Source: Siphonodentalium dalli (Eukaryota > Mollusca > Scaphopoda > Gadilida > Siphonodentaliidae). Taken from it: 64,000 nt of DNA. How positions within the stretch are numbered: the first letter of the stretch is position 1; each line of letters begins with the position of its first letter. The notes beneath the pieces were generated by a model that worked only from the letters and a program-made list of their open reading frames with translations, had not been told where the DNA came from and searched no databases. The position numbers and the translations under genes are program-made. Below, piece by piece: positions 33,720 through 46,110 of this stretch. Location: positions 128,913,990 to 128,977,989 of the forward strand of contig CP136067.1 in assembly GCA_032622095.1 (NCBI GenBank). Direction: 5' to 3'.

Positions 33720-34938
33720 ATGTATACCAGCTAGACGAAATCAACTAACTGCATCAGTTTCATGCCGGTGCTCGAACCAGGTACTCACAGATCGATTGTA
33801 CACATACAAAGATGTCACATCGGAACACAACGCTTGATTGCAGAGTGTAGTTTAGTATCCTGTTTGCTTTGGCAGGTATTTGAGGTGGAATAGATTTATG
33901 CACCCATGCAAACATACATGTAATGATAATCCCTTGTTGGACGGAGACAGTAATGACATGCACGCGATATACTCACGTTCTACGCGGCTAAAAAGCGTGT
34001 ATAAATAGATAAAATGATCAGTCTTTTGATTATGTATCAAAACATCAGACATCTGCATGTAAAGTTCACCAACCCTGAATCCTTGGCCTCAAAAGATACC
34101 AACAATAATGGTTACGTATATACATCTATATATAACAGAGTAGGATGTGTACGTCTGTCCGTCTGTCTGTCCGTCCGGATATTTCGGATCAGAACCAATT
34201 AAGTCAAATATGAACCAATGTCAATATCTAGGTCAAATATGAACCTATTTGCCCGAGGATATATTGAAGTAGCATACTATGATCAATATAATTATATAAA
34301 AGAGTAGGATCTGTCTGTCATGTGCGCGAAGCGCACTCAGTGGCCATTGGCCCCTAACGCACAAAAGGACCGCGGGCCGAAGGGAGTCTGTTTCAGCTAG
34401 TTGTATATGTATGACGTGGATGTCCAGTTGGAAATGAGTGACGTAGGGGTCCAGTTGTACATGTATATGAGTCACGTAACGTGGTGTCTTGCGTCTTTTT
34501 CTATATTTGAGAGTGTCACACCATAGCCCCATTTTCGTATTTTTACATTGTCTCAAACATTCGAATATTATTCTTATATTCGCCCGTTGAGTTGGTCGAA
34601 TATTCGAATGTCAAAATTGGCCGAATACCGAACACTACAATAAAGGCAAGGATAGAGAAAGAGCACCACGATAAGGGCAATAACTACCATAAAGACCAGC
34701 TTTTGTCAATCAAACTGCATTCCATGTACTTTCAAGGTTCAGTTTAGAATGGACACTTTTTTCTCCAGGAACATGAAACAGTTCTGTTGATGTTTCAACT
34801 TTTCCGATCCACAGTCCCCCTGCGCTTCCGTCTTGGGTGACATGTAGAGGGCATTAACTGTGGCACCGACTACCCACCCTGCTCCAACCGTATACAATAA
34901 TCAAAGTACTCTGCAGTACCAGTCGGACGGGTTTGGTT
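33720..34938. other. Unannotated; dispersed repeat near 34,190-34,265
   Basis: GAACCAATGTCAATATCTAGG..GAACCTATTTGCCCGAGGATA recurs in related form near 50,160 and 60,555. A CTGTCCGT/CTGTCTGT run lies at about 34,151-34,177, and AAGCGCACTCAGTGG near 34,329. No gene is recognised; a 103-codon minus frame (34,245-34,556) has no domain. Confidence 0.45.
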
Positions 34939-35567
34939 AATCAAGGCCGCTGCAGATATAAACCAATATAAAGTTATGTACAAATAACCTCTCAAGTTGA
35001 ACCGGCGGATCACGATCAATCAGCGCAGCGGGAAACGGACCACTGTACGGTCTGTTCCCCGGATAGTGGTGAGCGCGAACAGATCGCCCGATGGTTTCAA
35101 ATGCAGACAACGAAAGTTATAAGACAGCACTATTATTATATACGATGACCAGTGGACTAAGATTGTGACCCACAACAAATACAATGTTATATCAGTCATA
35201 TAAATGTAGTTGACGAGGTTTTGGGCACACGGAAGGCCGCTTGGTCTCTGCACCTGGGCCCCGCCCTGTCAGAAAAGAGTATAGTTGTTCCGTCTGGACA
35301 CCCATTCCCCGACCCTGAAACAATCGCATGGTTATAGCAAATTAGCAATACCAGTTTAACAGGTTCTTTTCCCACGGAAAAAAGGCTATAACCAAGGCCG
35401 CTACAGATATAGACAAATATAACTGTTCAAATAAGCGGCGCTCTCAAGTAGAACGCCGGATCACGATGAATCAGCGCAGCGGGAAGCGGACCATTATACG
35501 GTCTGTTCCCCGGACAATGGGCGCGAGTCGATCGCCCGATGCTTTCGATGCTAATAACGGAAATTGA
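34939..35567. repeat. ~180-bp direct repeat, copies 451 bp apart
   Basis: Copies at 34,939-35,118 and 35,389-35,567 share CAAGGCCGCT.CAGATATA, GCGGATCACGAT.AATCAGCG and CGGTCTGTTCCCCGGA. Both are GC-richer than the surroundings. Open frames on the minus strand do not match a known protein. Confidence 0.8.
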
Positions 35568-36102
35568 TTGCGATATCAGATAACATCTCAGGCGGACCAC
35601 AGAACGGCTGTCGCTGACGTTTATCATAGTGTAATGGGACCATTTATCGTCTGCCGGCTAAATCGGGTATTCCCGGCGGTTTTCCGAAATCGTCCGAACG
35701 TGACGGTAAAAGACATGTGACTGACGGGTAAAACGTGGACACATGTCCGTTGAGATTTCAAGCGCTCGACTCGGCTCGAACCGACGTGATTTGAATATAA
35801 GTAGCGATGATTAGTCAGACAAATTGTTATTTCCAAGGAGGAAATCAATCAAATATATGAAGTCGACCCAATGGTCATCAGCAAAAAATAGACACTTCCG
35901 CCTACCGGTATATTACCACTTGGCAAAAGCTGAACACGGAAATAGGTTATGAGGAATAAAATAAGGGTGTATCTGTACCCCCACGCCGCGGGGAAGAGAG
36001 ACAGTCAACGGGACACCGCTGATCGCTAAAGTATACTACCACGTGACATAAGTATGAGAGGAGCTGGATACAGACTCGGTGGATATGTGCATGATTCAAA
36101 CA
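35568..36102. other. No gene recognised
   Basis: Locally GC-richer DNA. A 74-codon minus frame at 35,624-35,848 has no recognisable domain. Confidence 0.4.
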
Positions 36103-36763
36103 CACCACGACATACTACCACAGAACCACATGAAAGTTCACGGTGACGAGCGCACCAAGACATACCGGTACTACCACATAACCACAGGAAAGTTCACGGT
36201 GACGAGCGCACCAAGACACACTACCACAGAACCACAGGAAAGTTCACGTTTACGAGCGCACCACGAAACCATAGGAAGGTTCACCGTTACAACCAAGACA
36301 TACTACCACGAAATCATAGGAATTTTCACCGTTACCACCAAGACATATACTACCACGAAACCATAGGAATGTTCACCGTCACCACCAAGACATACTACCA
36401 CTAAACCATAGGAATGTTCACCGTTATCACCAAGACATATACTACCACGAAAACATAGGAAAGTTCACCGTTACCACCAAGACATACTACCAGGAAACCA
36501 TGGGAAAGGGAAAGTTCGCCGTTACCACAAAGACATACTACCACGAAACCATAGGAATGTTCACCGTTACCACCAAGACATACTACAACTAAACCATAGG
36601 AATGTTCACCGTTATCACCAAGACATACTACCACGAAACCATAGGAATGTTCACCGCTACCACAAAGACATGCATGCACTATCACGAAACCATAGGGAAG
36701 TTAACGTTTACGAGCATACCAAGACATACTACCACGAAAAGGGAAGTTCACCGTTACGAGCGG
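36103..36763. repeat. 45-bp tandem array (about 15 copies)
   Basis: Unit ATAGGAATGTTCACCGTTAC then CACCAAGACATACTACCACGAAACC. The first five units are more diverged (GAGCGCACCAAGACA) than the central ones. The period is a multiple of 3, so frames of about 95 codons are open on both strands. Confidence 0.93.
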
Positions 36764-37470
36764 ATTTGGGATATATATGTCGGCGGCCATGTAATCTAAA
36801 TCATAACATCACGTGCATGACCAGAGGACCAATGGTAGGTTACGGGTTGATCTTGGGATTATGTTGGCCCATATATAGTTGAGAGATGGATCGGTGATAT
36901 ATAGATGATGAGAATCAATATGAGGTCGATTCGCAGCTCATAGACGAGCAAAGTTCATGCTCGAGTTTTTAACAACGTGTATTGATAGTACGTGAAACAT
37001 AATCGCTATATATCTGACAGAGCAGTTCACATGGACGGTTCTTTCTTACAGACACCGGCCTGCGGGAACAATATTATTCATAGACACATTATATATCCAG
37101 CGATGTATATAATCTGATTTACGTCCATGATATATCCACTCGAATAATCTACAGGTGAATGTCAGTTTATCACGGGTGATCAGGCGAATAAGCTCAATCA
37201 AAGTTATATAATTAAAGTCTGCCTCAGGGCCGCACAAACTCGTCGTGTCTCAGCCGGTCAATTGGGCAATATAACTGTCAACAATCTGAATATATATGTG
37301 ATACACAATGCAAAGGGTATTATTAATTAAAGGAGAGCGTGAGCTTCAAGTTTCAAATTAATGTGAAATGCTCCGCTGGGTTAATTCAACACGAATAGAT
37401 AAAAATCATGCTCAAATACCGGTAGTTATTTTCACAATTTTCACACCCAAATGGGCAACACGCAATGTCA
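36764..37470. other. No gene recognised
   Basis: AT-rich spacer between two tandem arrays. Short open frames only. Confidence 0.4.
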
Positions 37471-38172
37471 TTTTTATATGTAGTGACTCTCGTTGTCGGA
37501 AATCGAATGGCTGTCATTTGTTTGTATGGAGTGAGCCTCGTTGTCGGAATGGTTGTCGTTTGTTTATGTGTAGTGAACCTCGTTGTCGGAATGGTTGTCG
37601 TTTGTTTGTTTGTAGTGTGCATCGTTGTCGGTTGTTTGTATGTAGTGAGCCTCGTTATCAGAATGGTTGTCGTTTGTTTATATGTAGTGAGCCTCGTTGT
37701 CGGAATGGTTGTCGTTTGTTTGTTTGTAGTGTGCCTCGTTGTCGGAATGGTTGTCGTTTGTTTATATGTAGTGAGCCTCGTTGTCGGAATGGTTGCCGTT
37801 TATTTATATGTAGTGATCCTTGTTATCGGAATGGTTGCCGTGTGTTTATATGAAGTGAGCCTCGTTGTCGGAATGGCTGTAGTTTGTTTATATGTAGTGA
37901 GCCTCGTTGTCGGAATGGTTGTAGTTTGTTTATATGCAAGGAGACTCGTTATCAGCATGGTTGTCGTTTGTTTATATGTAGTGAGCCTCGTTGTCGGAAT
38001 GGTTGTAGTTTTTTGTATGTGTAGTGAGCCTCATTGTCGGAATTGTTGACGTTTGTTTATATGTAGTGAGCCTCGTTGTCAGAATGGTTGACGTTTGTTT
38101 ATATGTAGTGAGCCTCGTTGTCAGAATTCTTGATGTTTGTTTATATGTAGTGAGCCTCGTTTTTTGAATGGT
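37471..38172. repeat. 42-bp tandem array (about 17 copies)
   Basis: Unit GTGAGCCTCGTTGTCGGAAT then GGTTGTCGTTTGTTTATATGTA. The period is divisible by 3, so a plus frame of 194 codons stays open (37,465-38,049), giving a hydrophobic 14-residue repeat (VSLVVGMVVVCLYV), and another frame gives a Cys-rich 14-residue repeat. No signal for translation is evident; treated as a satellite by-product. Confidence 0.93.
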
Positions 38173-38230
38173 TTATCGGTGGTGAATTCAGGAGGAAAGA
38201 AGGCCTATACTATTAGTTCATTGCTTCAGT

Positions 38231-39330
38231 GCATCCCCCAGTGGGTATAATAATGCTCCCCCAGTGGGTATAGTAATGCTCCCCTAGTGGGTATAGTAAT
38301 GCTCCCCCAGTGAGTATAGTAATGCTCCCAATTGGGTATAGTAATGCTCCCCCAGCGGGTATAATAATGCCCCCCCAGTGGGTATAGTAATGCTCCCCCA
38401 GTGGCTATAGTAATGCTCCCCCAGTGGGTATAGTAATGCTCCCCCAGTGGGTATAGTAATGCTCCCCCAGTGGGTATAGTAATGCTCCCCCAGTTGGTAT
38501 AGTAATGCTCTCCAGTGGGTATAGTAACGCTCCCCAGTGGGTATAGTAATGCTCCCCAGTGGGTATAGTAATGCTCCCCCAGTGGGTATAGTAATGCTCT
38601 CATAGTGTGTATAGTAATGCTCCCCCAGTGGGTATAGTAATGCTCCCCCAGTGTGTATAGTAATGCTCCCCCAGTGGGTATAGTAATGCTCCCCCAGTGG
38701 GTGTAGTAATGCTCCCCCATTGTGTATAGTAATGCTCCCCCAGTGGCTATAGTAATGCTCCCCCAGTGGGTATAGTAATGCTCCCCCAGTGTGTATAGTA
38801 ATGCTCCCCCAGTGTGTATAGTAATGCTCCCCCAGTGGGTATAGTAATGCTCCCCCAGTGGGTATAGTAATGCTCCCCCAGTGGGTATAGTAATGCTCCC
38901 CCAGTGGGTATAGTAATGCTCCCCAGTGGCTATAGTAATGCTCCCCCAGTGTGTATAGTAATGCTCCCCCAGTGGGTATAGTAATGCTCCCCCAGTGGGT
39001 ATAGTAATGCTCCCCCAGTGGGTGTAGTAATGCTCCCCCAGTTGGTATAGTAATGCTCCCCAGTGGGTATAGTAATGCTCCCCAGTGGGTATAGTAATGC
39101 TCCCCCAGTGGGTATAGTAATGCTCTCACAGTGTGTATAGTAATGCTCCCCCAGTGGGTATAGTAATGCTCCCCCAGTGTGTACAGTAATGCTCCCCCAG
39201 TGGGTATAGTAATGCTCCCCCAGTGGGTATAGTAATGCTCCCCCAGTGTGTATAGTAATGCTCCCCCAGTGGGTATAGTAATGCTCCCCCAGTGGGTATA
39301 GTAATGCTCCCCCAGTGTGTATAGTAATGC
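38231..39330. repeat. 23-bp tandem array (about 48 copies)
   Basis: Unit GCTCCCCCAGTGGGTATAGT+AAT. Variants GTGTGTAT and 22-bp units (CCCC for CCCCC) are interspersed. 23 is not divisible by 3, so each minus frame cycles through all phases; none contains a stop, which leaves minus frames of up to 377 codons with a 23-residue periodic peptide. Confidence 0.95.
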
Positions 39331-41150
39331 CTGTGGACTTGTCAGTCTGCAGTGACATAAGCACACCATAATTATGTCTTTAAACATAATAGCCACACAC
39401 ATCATATTCCATTGCAATATCTGTAAATATATACCAGCAAAGGATTATATATGAATCAGAGTCATACATAATCTTTTCATGGACAGGTAAACTCGTTCAA
39501 TTGATAGGAATTATCGTCACAAAACATTATTTACACAAACTATTTGATCGCGGTAATCGGAGCAAAACAAGTTTTGTCTGCAGCGTTATATACAGCACTC
39601 CGTTAGTAGGGTTTACACTATCATATGCCAAATTGGCCACTGGCAATTTGTTTTCTTTTTTAGAAAATGGCCACAATTTTTTTTATTTAAAGTTTATTTT
39701 ACCCCAAAATCGGAAATCTACTTCAAAAACCTAAATTGATTTTGTAGCGTGGGCGACATGAGAATAAAATTTATAATGTCACCATCTGCTAATTGATAAG
39801 GTGATGCAGCTTTATGGATAACAAAAGACACACATGGCAGTGCACTATCAACCAAATGTAATACGATAGTAATGAGGATTAACACTATAATGGATCCTTT
39901 GTCTGTCATAAGACTGAATGGTAAATTGTGCATGGGTATAGTGGTATATTGTAAAGTAACAATGGTGGGATTCACGAAGTCTAGTCACGGTATGTGAAGG
40001 TATGGACATCATTTCATAGAATGTTAGATGTTAAATAAAACAAAAATTGGCCAAAACAAATTCTGAATTGGTCAAAAAACAAATTCGACCGTTCGTGAAC
40101 ACTGTCCGTTGGTAAACAAGAGAGGAACCTGTTTCACAACATTGGAATAACTTTATCAGAAAGAGCTAAACCATTTACGATAACATCAGCAGCAAGGACA
40201 TTTACTAAAACTGAACAGATTATGTAAATGCGAGAAAACGGCCAGCCCTCGACACTAAAATGTGTTCAATAACATATCAGGTCACAAACATAAATATTTA
40301 CCACAGTGTAATTTTGCACGGGAGAGTTGCATAGAAATCCCCACTTGACCTCCGCCACATCACCCATATATAATATGAATCGTACGTGACACGTAGTGGA
40401 GCAACCACACATGATGAGTCTCAAATTTCCCTTTTTTCGGCGACATAACGCCAAGAATAATTTATGTAACATCGTGCAGTGGTCACGACGGAGACGACAT
40501 GCCAAATTGACAAGACGTGTCGTGGATTGTAAAATCTTGTCTGGATTATCGTCATGACTTCTTCATTTTTTTTCGTTTTCATTAAGCCGATCATCGAAAT
40601 TGGTCTAAATGAAATTAATAGACTTAAATCACATGTGAATTCTTCGTAAGTTGTGAAGTAGTTTTTTTCATTTTTATCGCGATGCCTCATTTCCAATTCC
40701 GCGTTTTTTGCAATCTCCACGTGACAATTTCTCCAAAATCTATACGCTCGATCTTGAAAAATCACTGGTGCATGGGTATAGAAACAAATTATATGACGTC
40801 ATTCACCTGCCTTAGGTATAAGCACCCTTGGTGGTTGCTATGATATGTTAAATATATGCACGCATCATTGACATATAGCCACAATTTCCCATCAAAACCA
40901 GCGGATGTATACAGATAGAACTCGTCACGTGATGCACGTCTTTAATGAAGAATACATCGTATCGAGTTTACTTCGCTATGTTTATGTACACAATGTTGTG
41001 TCATCAAGTCTTTAGTGGGCGATGAGATGAAAAATACCCACATAGGTGGGAGAGGTATCTATTGGCTAACTACCAACGCATACATGGGTTTGCCGACATG
41101 CAACACATACCTGTCTAGTGTGTATATAATCGACTGAAGCATATTCGTTT
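39331..41150. other. No gene recognised
   Basis: Non-repetitive AT-rich DNA. Minus frames of 85 (39,718-39,975), 79 (40,266-40,505) and 114 codons (40,421-40,765) contain no motif I recognise. Lengths are within chance for this composition. Confidence 0.4.
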
Positions 41151-41550
41151 GCAGAATGAGGTCCACAGAGAGTGAATTTAGTGACGCTATCCAGATTGGC
41201 GGGCTAGCACCAGAAAATTCACCCTATGGGGACCTCATTCTGCATTACCTCATCTGCTGGGCGAGACCTAGACTCTGATTGAAGTTCCCAGATGGTGAAT
41301 ATTGTGATATGCATCCATTGGGAACCTCGAATATGTGTCGTCTGCCAATTTGTGGATATAATGAAACTAAATTAAATAGAAAAATAATCTTTGTGAAGAC
41401 GTTTCTATAGAAAATAAATTACTTGTTAATTTTGATAATAAAGATAATTTCCAGAGAAGATGATGCCTACGCAGAATGAGGTCCACAGAGGGTGAATTTC
41501 GTGATGCTAGCCCGCGTCACTAAATTCACCCTCTGGGGACCTCATTCTGC
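41151..41550. mobile_element. Double-hairpin element, family E, copy 4
   Basis: Hairpin 1 at 41,151-41,243 (GCAGAATGAGGTCCACAGAG to CCTCATTCTGC) and hairpin 2 at 41,471-41,550, with a ~228-bp spacer sharing GATTGAAGTTCCCAG with copy 2. After hairpin 2, AAATGCCAAGC replaces the AAATGACAGAC seen in other copies. Confidence 0.85.
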
Positions 41551-41835
41551 AAATGCCAAGCCCCTTATTCACAGGCCTGATAAAGAAGATAAATTGAGAT
41601 TGCGCACATCCATCGGTTCGACAGATCACTGTACTTTAGTTCGTTATGGTAACAATTCAAATTCGCAAAGGGCACTGCAGAAGTTCAAACATTGCGAAAC
41701 AATGTCCCGGATGTCACGTATAGTCTAGATAAAACACGGGCTCGATATCCAATGAACATAGTTAGATAAATACCATCCGGCTTTCTTTCTGTGTATAACC
41801 TGTGTAAGTTCATTATTATTTCTATAAAACGGTTG

Positions 41836-41876
41836 CACAAGCCTGCAGATAGTATGTCTGTCATTGCAGAATGAGG
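41836..41876 (+). mobile_element. Left-end fragment of family E
   Basis: ACAAGCCTGCAGATAGTATG then TCTGTCATTGCAGAATGAGG matches the outer left end of copy 1, and is cut after the first 11 bp of the hairpin. Confidence 0.75.
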
Positions 41877-43807
41877 CACAAAGAGTTCGTTGTCTGGCGA
41901 AATACGGAATGTACCGTATTCCGACTATGATCAATAAATAGTTAAATTTAACGGCAGTTTCTGACCTAAAATATTTACGGAGAATTTTGATATTGCAAGA
42001 TCTCTGATTGATCTTGTGCATATACTACCAAGAAATTCGTCTGTTGACTTTAAGTTTATTCTTGCAATTTATTAATACTTATCACTTTTTATTGATATTT
42101 ATTTATTTGTTGCAAACTTCTGAGTTTTCCAAAAATGGCGCTCATATATAGCCGTACGGACGCCCGAATTTTAGGGGGGGGCCCGGGGCTGAGACTTTTT
42201 GCCCGCATTTTGTTACATGCTATACTCATGGTTGCAACAGTTTTTGTACAATATATACCTTGTATATACACATACATACAACAAAAATAGATTCAAATTA
42301 ATCTTAAATGTGTAAAATGCAGGCGGAAATGTGAAAAATACTGTAATTTGCCTCAATTTCCCCTGAAATACCATTCAATTTGACAGAAAATATCTCCCAA
42401 TTTCCCGAAAATTGTCTGAATCTTGAGCTTTCAAAACGTTTGGAGGGGGCGGCAACCCTTCCAGCCCCGTAAGCCTATGATTGCGCTATATATAGTAACA
42501 ACAACAAGTCAAGGTCATCGCCTTACTACAAATGCCATGTAACGCAGCCGTACGCGAATATGGTGTCTATTATTGGAAGAGGTTGTTTCCACGCGAAAGC
42601 GGAAATTGGCGAGCCGTAGAAATTGGCGGTGTAGTGCGTGTACTATGTAGAATCATTACTAGAAAACGGATACACGTGGGAGTGTGTGTTAACAGTGTGT
42701 TAACGATGTTCATATAATCAAATTCTATTTTATTATGTACAGGGCGTGATGTCGTGGCTAGTTGGTCTCCTTTTGTGGTGTCCTACTTGGAAGTTCGAAC
42801 TGCACCAGACTCATTTTTTTCATTTGCACACTATTGAGTTGGAATTTTCCAACTGGGACCTCGAGGTTTCCAAGCGTTGGAACTTTCCAACCAGGCACTA
42901 TGGTCGGAAAATTTCCAATTGATGATCATTTCAGTCCAAACATTTGGCAGCAAGTAGGAAAATATTCGACTGTATACTTCTAAAAACAACTCATTCCAAA
43001 CTAAATACTGTTTGGAAAATAGAAAATAGAAAAATACCTATTTTTTTGCTCTGAAATTTCCAACTGGTGTGTCAGGTAGGTAAATGTCTTCCCAACTGCT
43101 CAACATTTTGACCAAACTTGGGAATGAGATATACCCTCAAACTCCATGATTACGTCAGGGTTTATTATAGACTATGTCATGAATCTCTACTCTAGGTACG
43201 CCCCCGCCATGAATATATACTCTAGCTATGACATATTATAATACTGAAACACTATTAGTTTGACGCTGGGATACTCCGCAGGTCGAGGCGGAACCATGTT
43301 GCGTGGGATATCCATTTACAACCTCACGCGCATGCGTGTCAAGATATAAATATGCACGGCCACGTATGAATGATTATGCATGGCCATTATGCGGGAGTGC
43401 AGGTTTCATTATATAAATGTTTATCGTATTCGGCAACCTACATTGAATACTTTTAATCATTAATAACGAAACGACGCTCGCCAGAGGCATGTTATATTGA
43501 ATGGCGAACACACTTTCTTAAAATTGCACTTACCATGATGTTTCACAATATAGCAAATAGACTCTTACGACGCGTCGCGTTTCTTGCTTACATAAGCCAA
43601 ACATCATAAGAGTAAATTTGTCATTTTGGGTCTACATTACTCTTTATTCCAAATGAATGCCATAAATAAATATTATTTTTAAAAGTATACATTGAAATTG
43701 TCAATTTCTTTTAGAGGGGTCTCTTGAAAATAGAAATAAAACACATTTACAGCAAGATTCTCATTCCTTTATGGCAAGGAATGGTGAGATACAGGCACAG
43801 GAGCATA
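41877..43807. other. Mostly unannotated; family A fragments near 43,170
   Basis: A GC-rich patch with G8 and CCCGGGGC lies at 42,171-42,190. GTTGGAATTTTCCAAC-type palindromes occur at 42,838-42,904. CATGAATCTCTACTCTAGGT and CATGAATATATACTCTAGCT near 43,179 and 43,209 are family A fragments. No gene is recognised. Confidence 0.45.
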
Positions 43808-44712
43808 TACGTCACTAATGTAATCTCAAAACCGTCACTTCAGACGTTCAGAAACCTATATGTCACTAATGCAATCGCTAAACCATTCCTTCAGAAACCT
43901 ATACGTCACTAATGTAACATTTAAACCATCGCTTGGGGAATCTATAGTCACCAATGTAATCTCTAAACCATCGCTTCAGACGTTCAAGAACCTATATGTC
44001 ACTAATGTAATATCTAAACCGTCGCTTCCGGAACCTACGTCACTAATGTAATCTCTAAACCATCGCATCGGAAACCTACGTCATTCATATAATGATTATA
44101 ATCTCTAAACCGTCGTTTCAGGAACCTACGTCACTACTGTAATATCTAAACCGTCGCTACAGACGTTCGGGAACCTACGTCACTAATGTAATATCTAAAC
44201 CGTTAATTCAGACGTTCACGAACCTATATGCGTCACTAATGTAATATCTAAACCATCCCTTCAGAAGCCTACGTCACTAATTTAATATCTAAACCGTCGC
44301 TTCATACGTTCATGAACCAATACATGTACGTCACTAACGTAATCTCCCAACGGTCGCTTAAGACGTTCATGAACCTACATGTATACGTCACTAATGTAAT
44401 CTGTAAAACCGTCGCTTCAGACGTTCGGGAACCTATGTCACCTCTAAACCGTCACTTCAGACATTCAGGAATATACATTACTAATGCAATCTATAAACCG
44501 TCGCTTCAGACGTTCATGAACCCATACGTCACTAATGTAATCTCTAAACCATCGCTTCAGACGTTCAGGAACCTACGCCACTAATGTGATCTCGAAATCG
44601 TCGCTTCAGACGTTCAGCAACCTACGTCACTAATGTAATCTCTAAACCGTCGCTCCAGATATTCAGGAACCTACGTCACTAATTTAATCTCTAAACCGTC
44701 GCCCCAGACGCT
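43808..44712. repeat. ~49-bp tandem array (about 20 copies)
   Basis: Unit ACGTCACTAATGTAATCTCT then AAACCGTCGCTTCAGACGTTCAGGAACCT. Unit lengths range from about 35 to 55 bp, with loss of the CAGACGTT segment in some. Plus frames of 60-90 codons are by-products. Confidence 0.92.
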
Positions 44713-44734
44713 CGGATAGCTGCTATATGGAACT

Positions 44735-44844
44735 CATGCACACAGGTCCCCTGGTACGATACCACCACTACAAGTATATATACTAATACGTATTAGTATA
44801 TATACATGTAGTGGTGGTATCGCACCAGGGGACCTGTGCTCATG
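44735..44844. repeat. 110-bp near-perfect palindrome without loop
   Basis: CACAGGTCCCCTGGTACGAT on the left pairs with the complement on the right; the centre is TACTAATACGTATTAGTA at 44,789-44,790. Only about three mismatches are seen. It is a likely palindromic MITE or extrusion-prone site directly beside the 49-bp array. Confidence 0.9.
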
Positions 44845-45729
44845 CATGCAGTGGGTGAGCTAGAAATTTGTTGCAGGAGTTACCTGAGTGGTGTATTCCA
44901 CTTTCGAGTCAAATGGATTATGTGCATTTTACGAACATCTGTAGTAAACGATTTAGAACACAATCGATAGCCAATTTCCTTGTACATTTTGGTTATAAAT
45001 ACGAGTTTGTAAAGATTTAATATTGATTTTGCATTGTGATTTTCCACATCTCATGTACAAGTTTAAACATCAAACTTGTATTAGATATACTTGATTGGTG
45101 GCGTATACATACATGTAGCTTCCTGGCCTTGGAAAATAAGTCCAACAAGCGGGACGTTAGTTGGACGTACATGTATTATCTGAACATTCCTCGAGTAAAG
45201 CGAACATACAGTTGTCAAAGGGTTACACCCGGAGTAATGGGCAAGGACAAAACATGTAATGGCTATTTGTATATTGTTGAAGCAAACACAACATGTTTTA
45301 TAGCGCAACCGTTTTATATATTTGGCACGAATTGCTCTCTATAATACTCGGTGTAATTATTTGGTGTGTAGCCTTTTCACTTCAGTGTTGTACTATTTTA
45401 TCCAATTACCAGGGGGCCTTTACACTTTCAGCTTGGATTAGGACACGAGTACACCCATAGCTTTGATTATAATTTGCCCACTAAGCATTTGATAATTCAT
45501 TCAGTGTCGAGGGGTTGTTGCTCACACTATTATGTTGTGAATAGTTTATTCATATCCTGTGCAAATCATTTATATTATATTTAATCAGTAGGAATGCGCC
45601 AAAATTGATGGGGATGGGATCAAAGTAAAAAGAACATGAAGTATTCACACAAAGTAATGGAAAAGGTAACCCACGTGACATAATAAATCGTATCGTATCG
45701 TATTTTCAACACCCGCCCCAAACCGCTTT
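44845..45729. other. No gene recognised
   Basis: An ATAATAAATCGTATCGTATCGTATTTT tail at about 45,681-45,707 resembles the microsatellite-like 3' end of a retroposon, but nothing upstream identifies one. A 102-codon frame at 45,036-45,344 has no domain. Confidence 0.4.
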
Positions 45730-46110
45730 GTTTCCGATAACCCTGACTGGCTGAGATTTTCTTGCCTGCCTCAATATTGTTTTTTCAATTTTCTCCAGAA
45801 GGCTAGTCAATATATAGTAACCTGTTAGAGTGTCAATGTGAATAATTATCGTTTTTCCAATCCCAAAAGCAAAAATAACTTTGGTAGAGATCGTACTGCA
45901 GAGTGAATGAATTCAAGGGACAACATGTTTTATCCAATGCTTGGCTCATGTTCAATGGATCTAGCATATTCCATGGGACCGCGACTGCACTATTATATTG
46001 ATGACGGCTGAATGTTATCGGCCTAAGGCCAAAAAAACAAACTTATTTGTTTCCTATTACGGTGCCAAAAAATTCCAGGTAGGTAGGTAGGGATATTTTT
46101 TTTATTTTTC
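45730..46110. mobile_element. Family G foldback, copy 2 (opposite orientation)
   Basis: TTTCCGATAAC, TTGCCTGCCTC, AGTGTCAATGTGAATAATTA, AATCCCAAAAGC and GTGAATGAATTCAAGGGACA match the complement of 9948-10,490 in order. Its left arm is shortened by an internal deletion. Confidence 0.8.

Noticed and set aside
33755-33800. Possible tRNA or tRNA-SINE B-box (GGTTCGAGCACC on the minus strand)
   Set aside because: No A-box at the right distance, no cloverleaf, and a mismatch in the B-box consensus.
38226-39417. Minus-strand frames of 377, 164 and 144 codons as genes
   Set aside because: Same reason: a stop-free 23-bp unit gives identical periodic peptides in every minus frame.
40421-40765. 114-codon minus-strand frame as a gene
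   Set aside because: No motif recognised, and it overlaps other random frames. Chance length.
45730-46110. Apparent inversion of the family G centre relative to its arms
   Set aside because: Explained by the whole copy being in the opposite orientation: arms of an inverted repeat look alike either way, and left-arm-specific bases (CAAGGGACAACATG) are found where expected.
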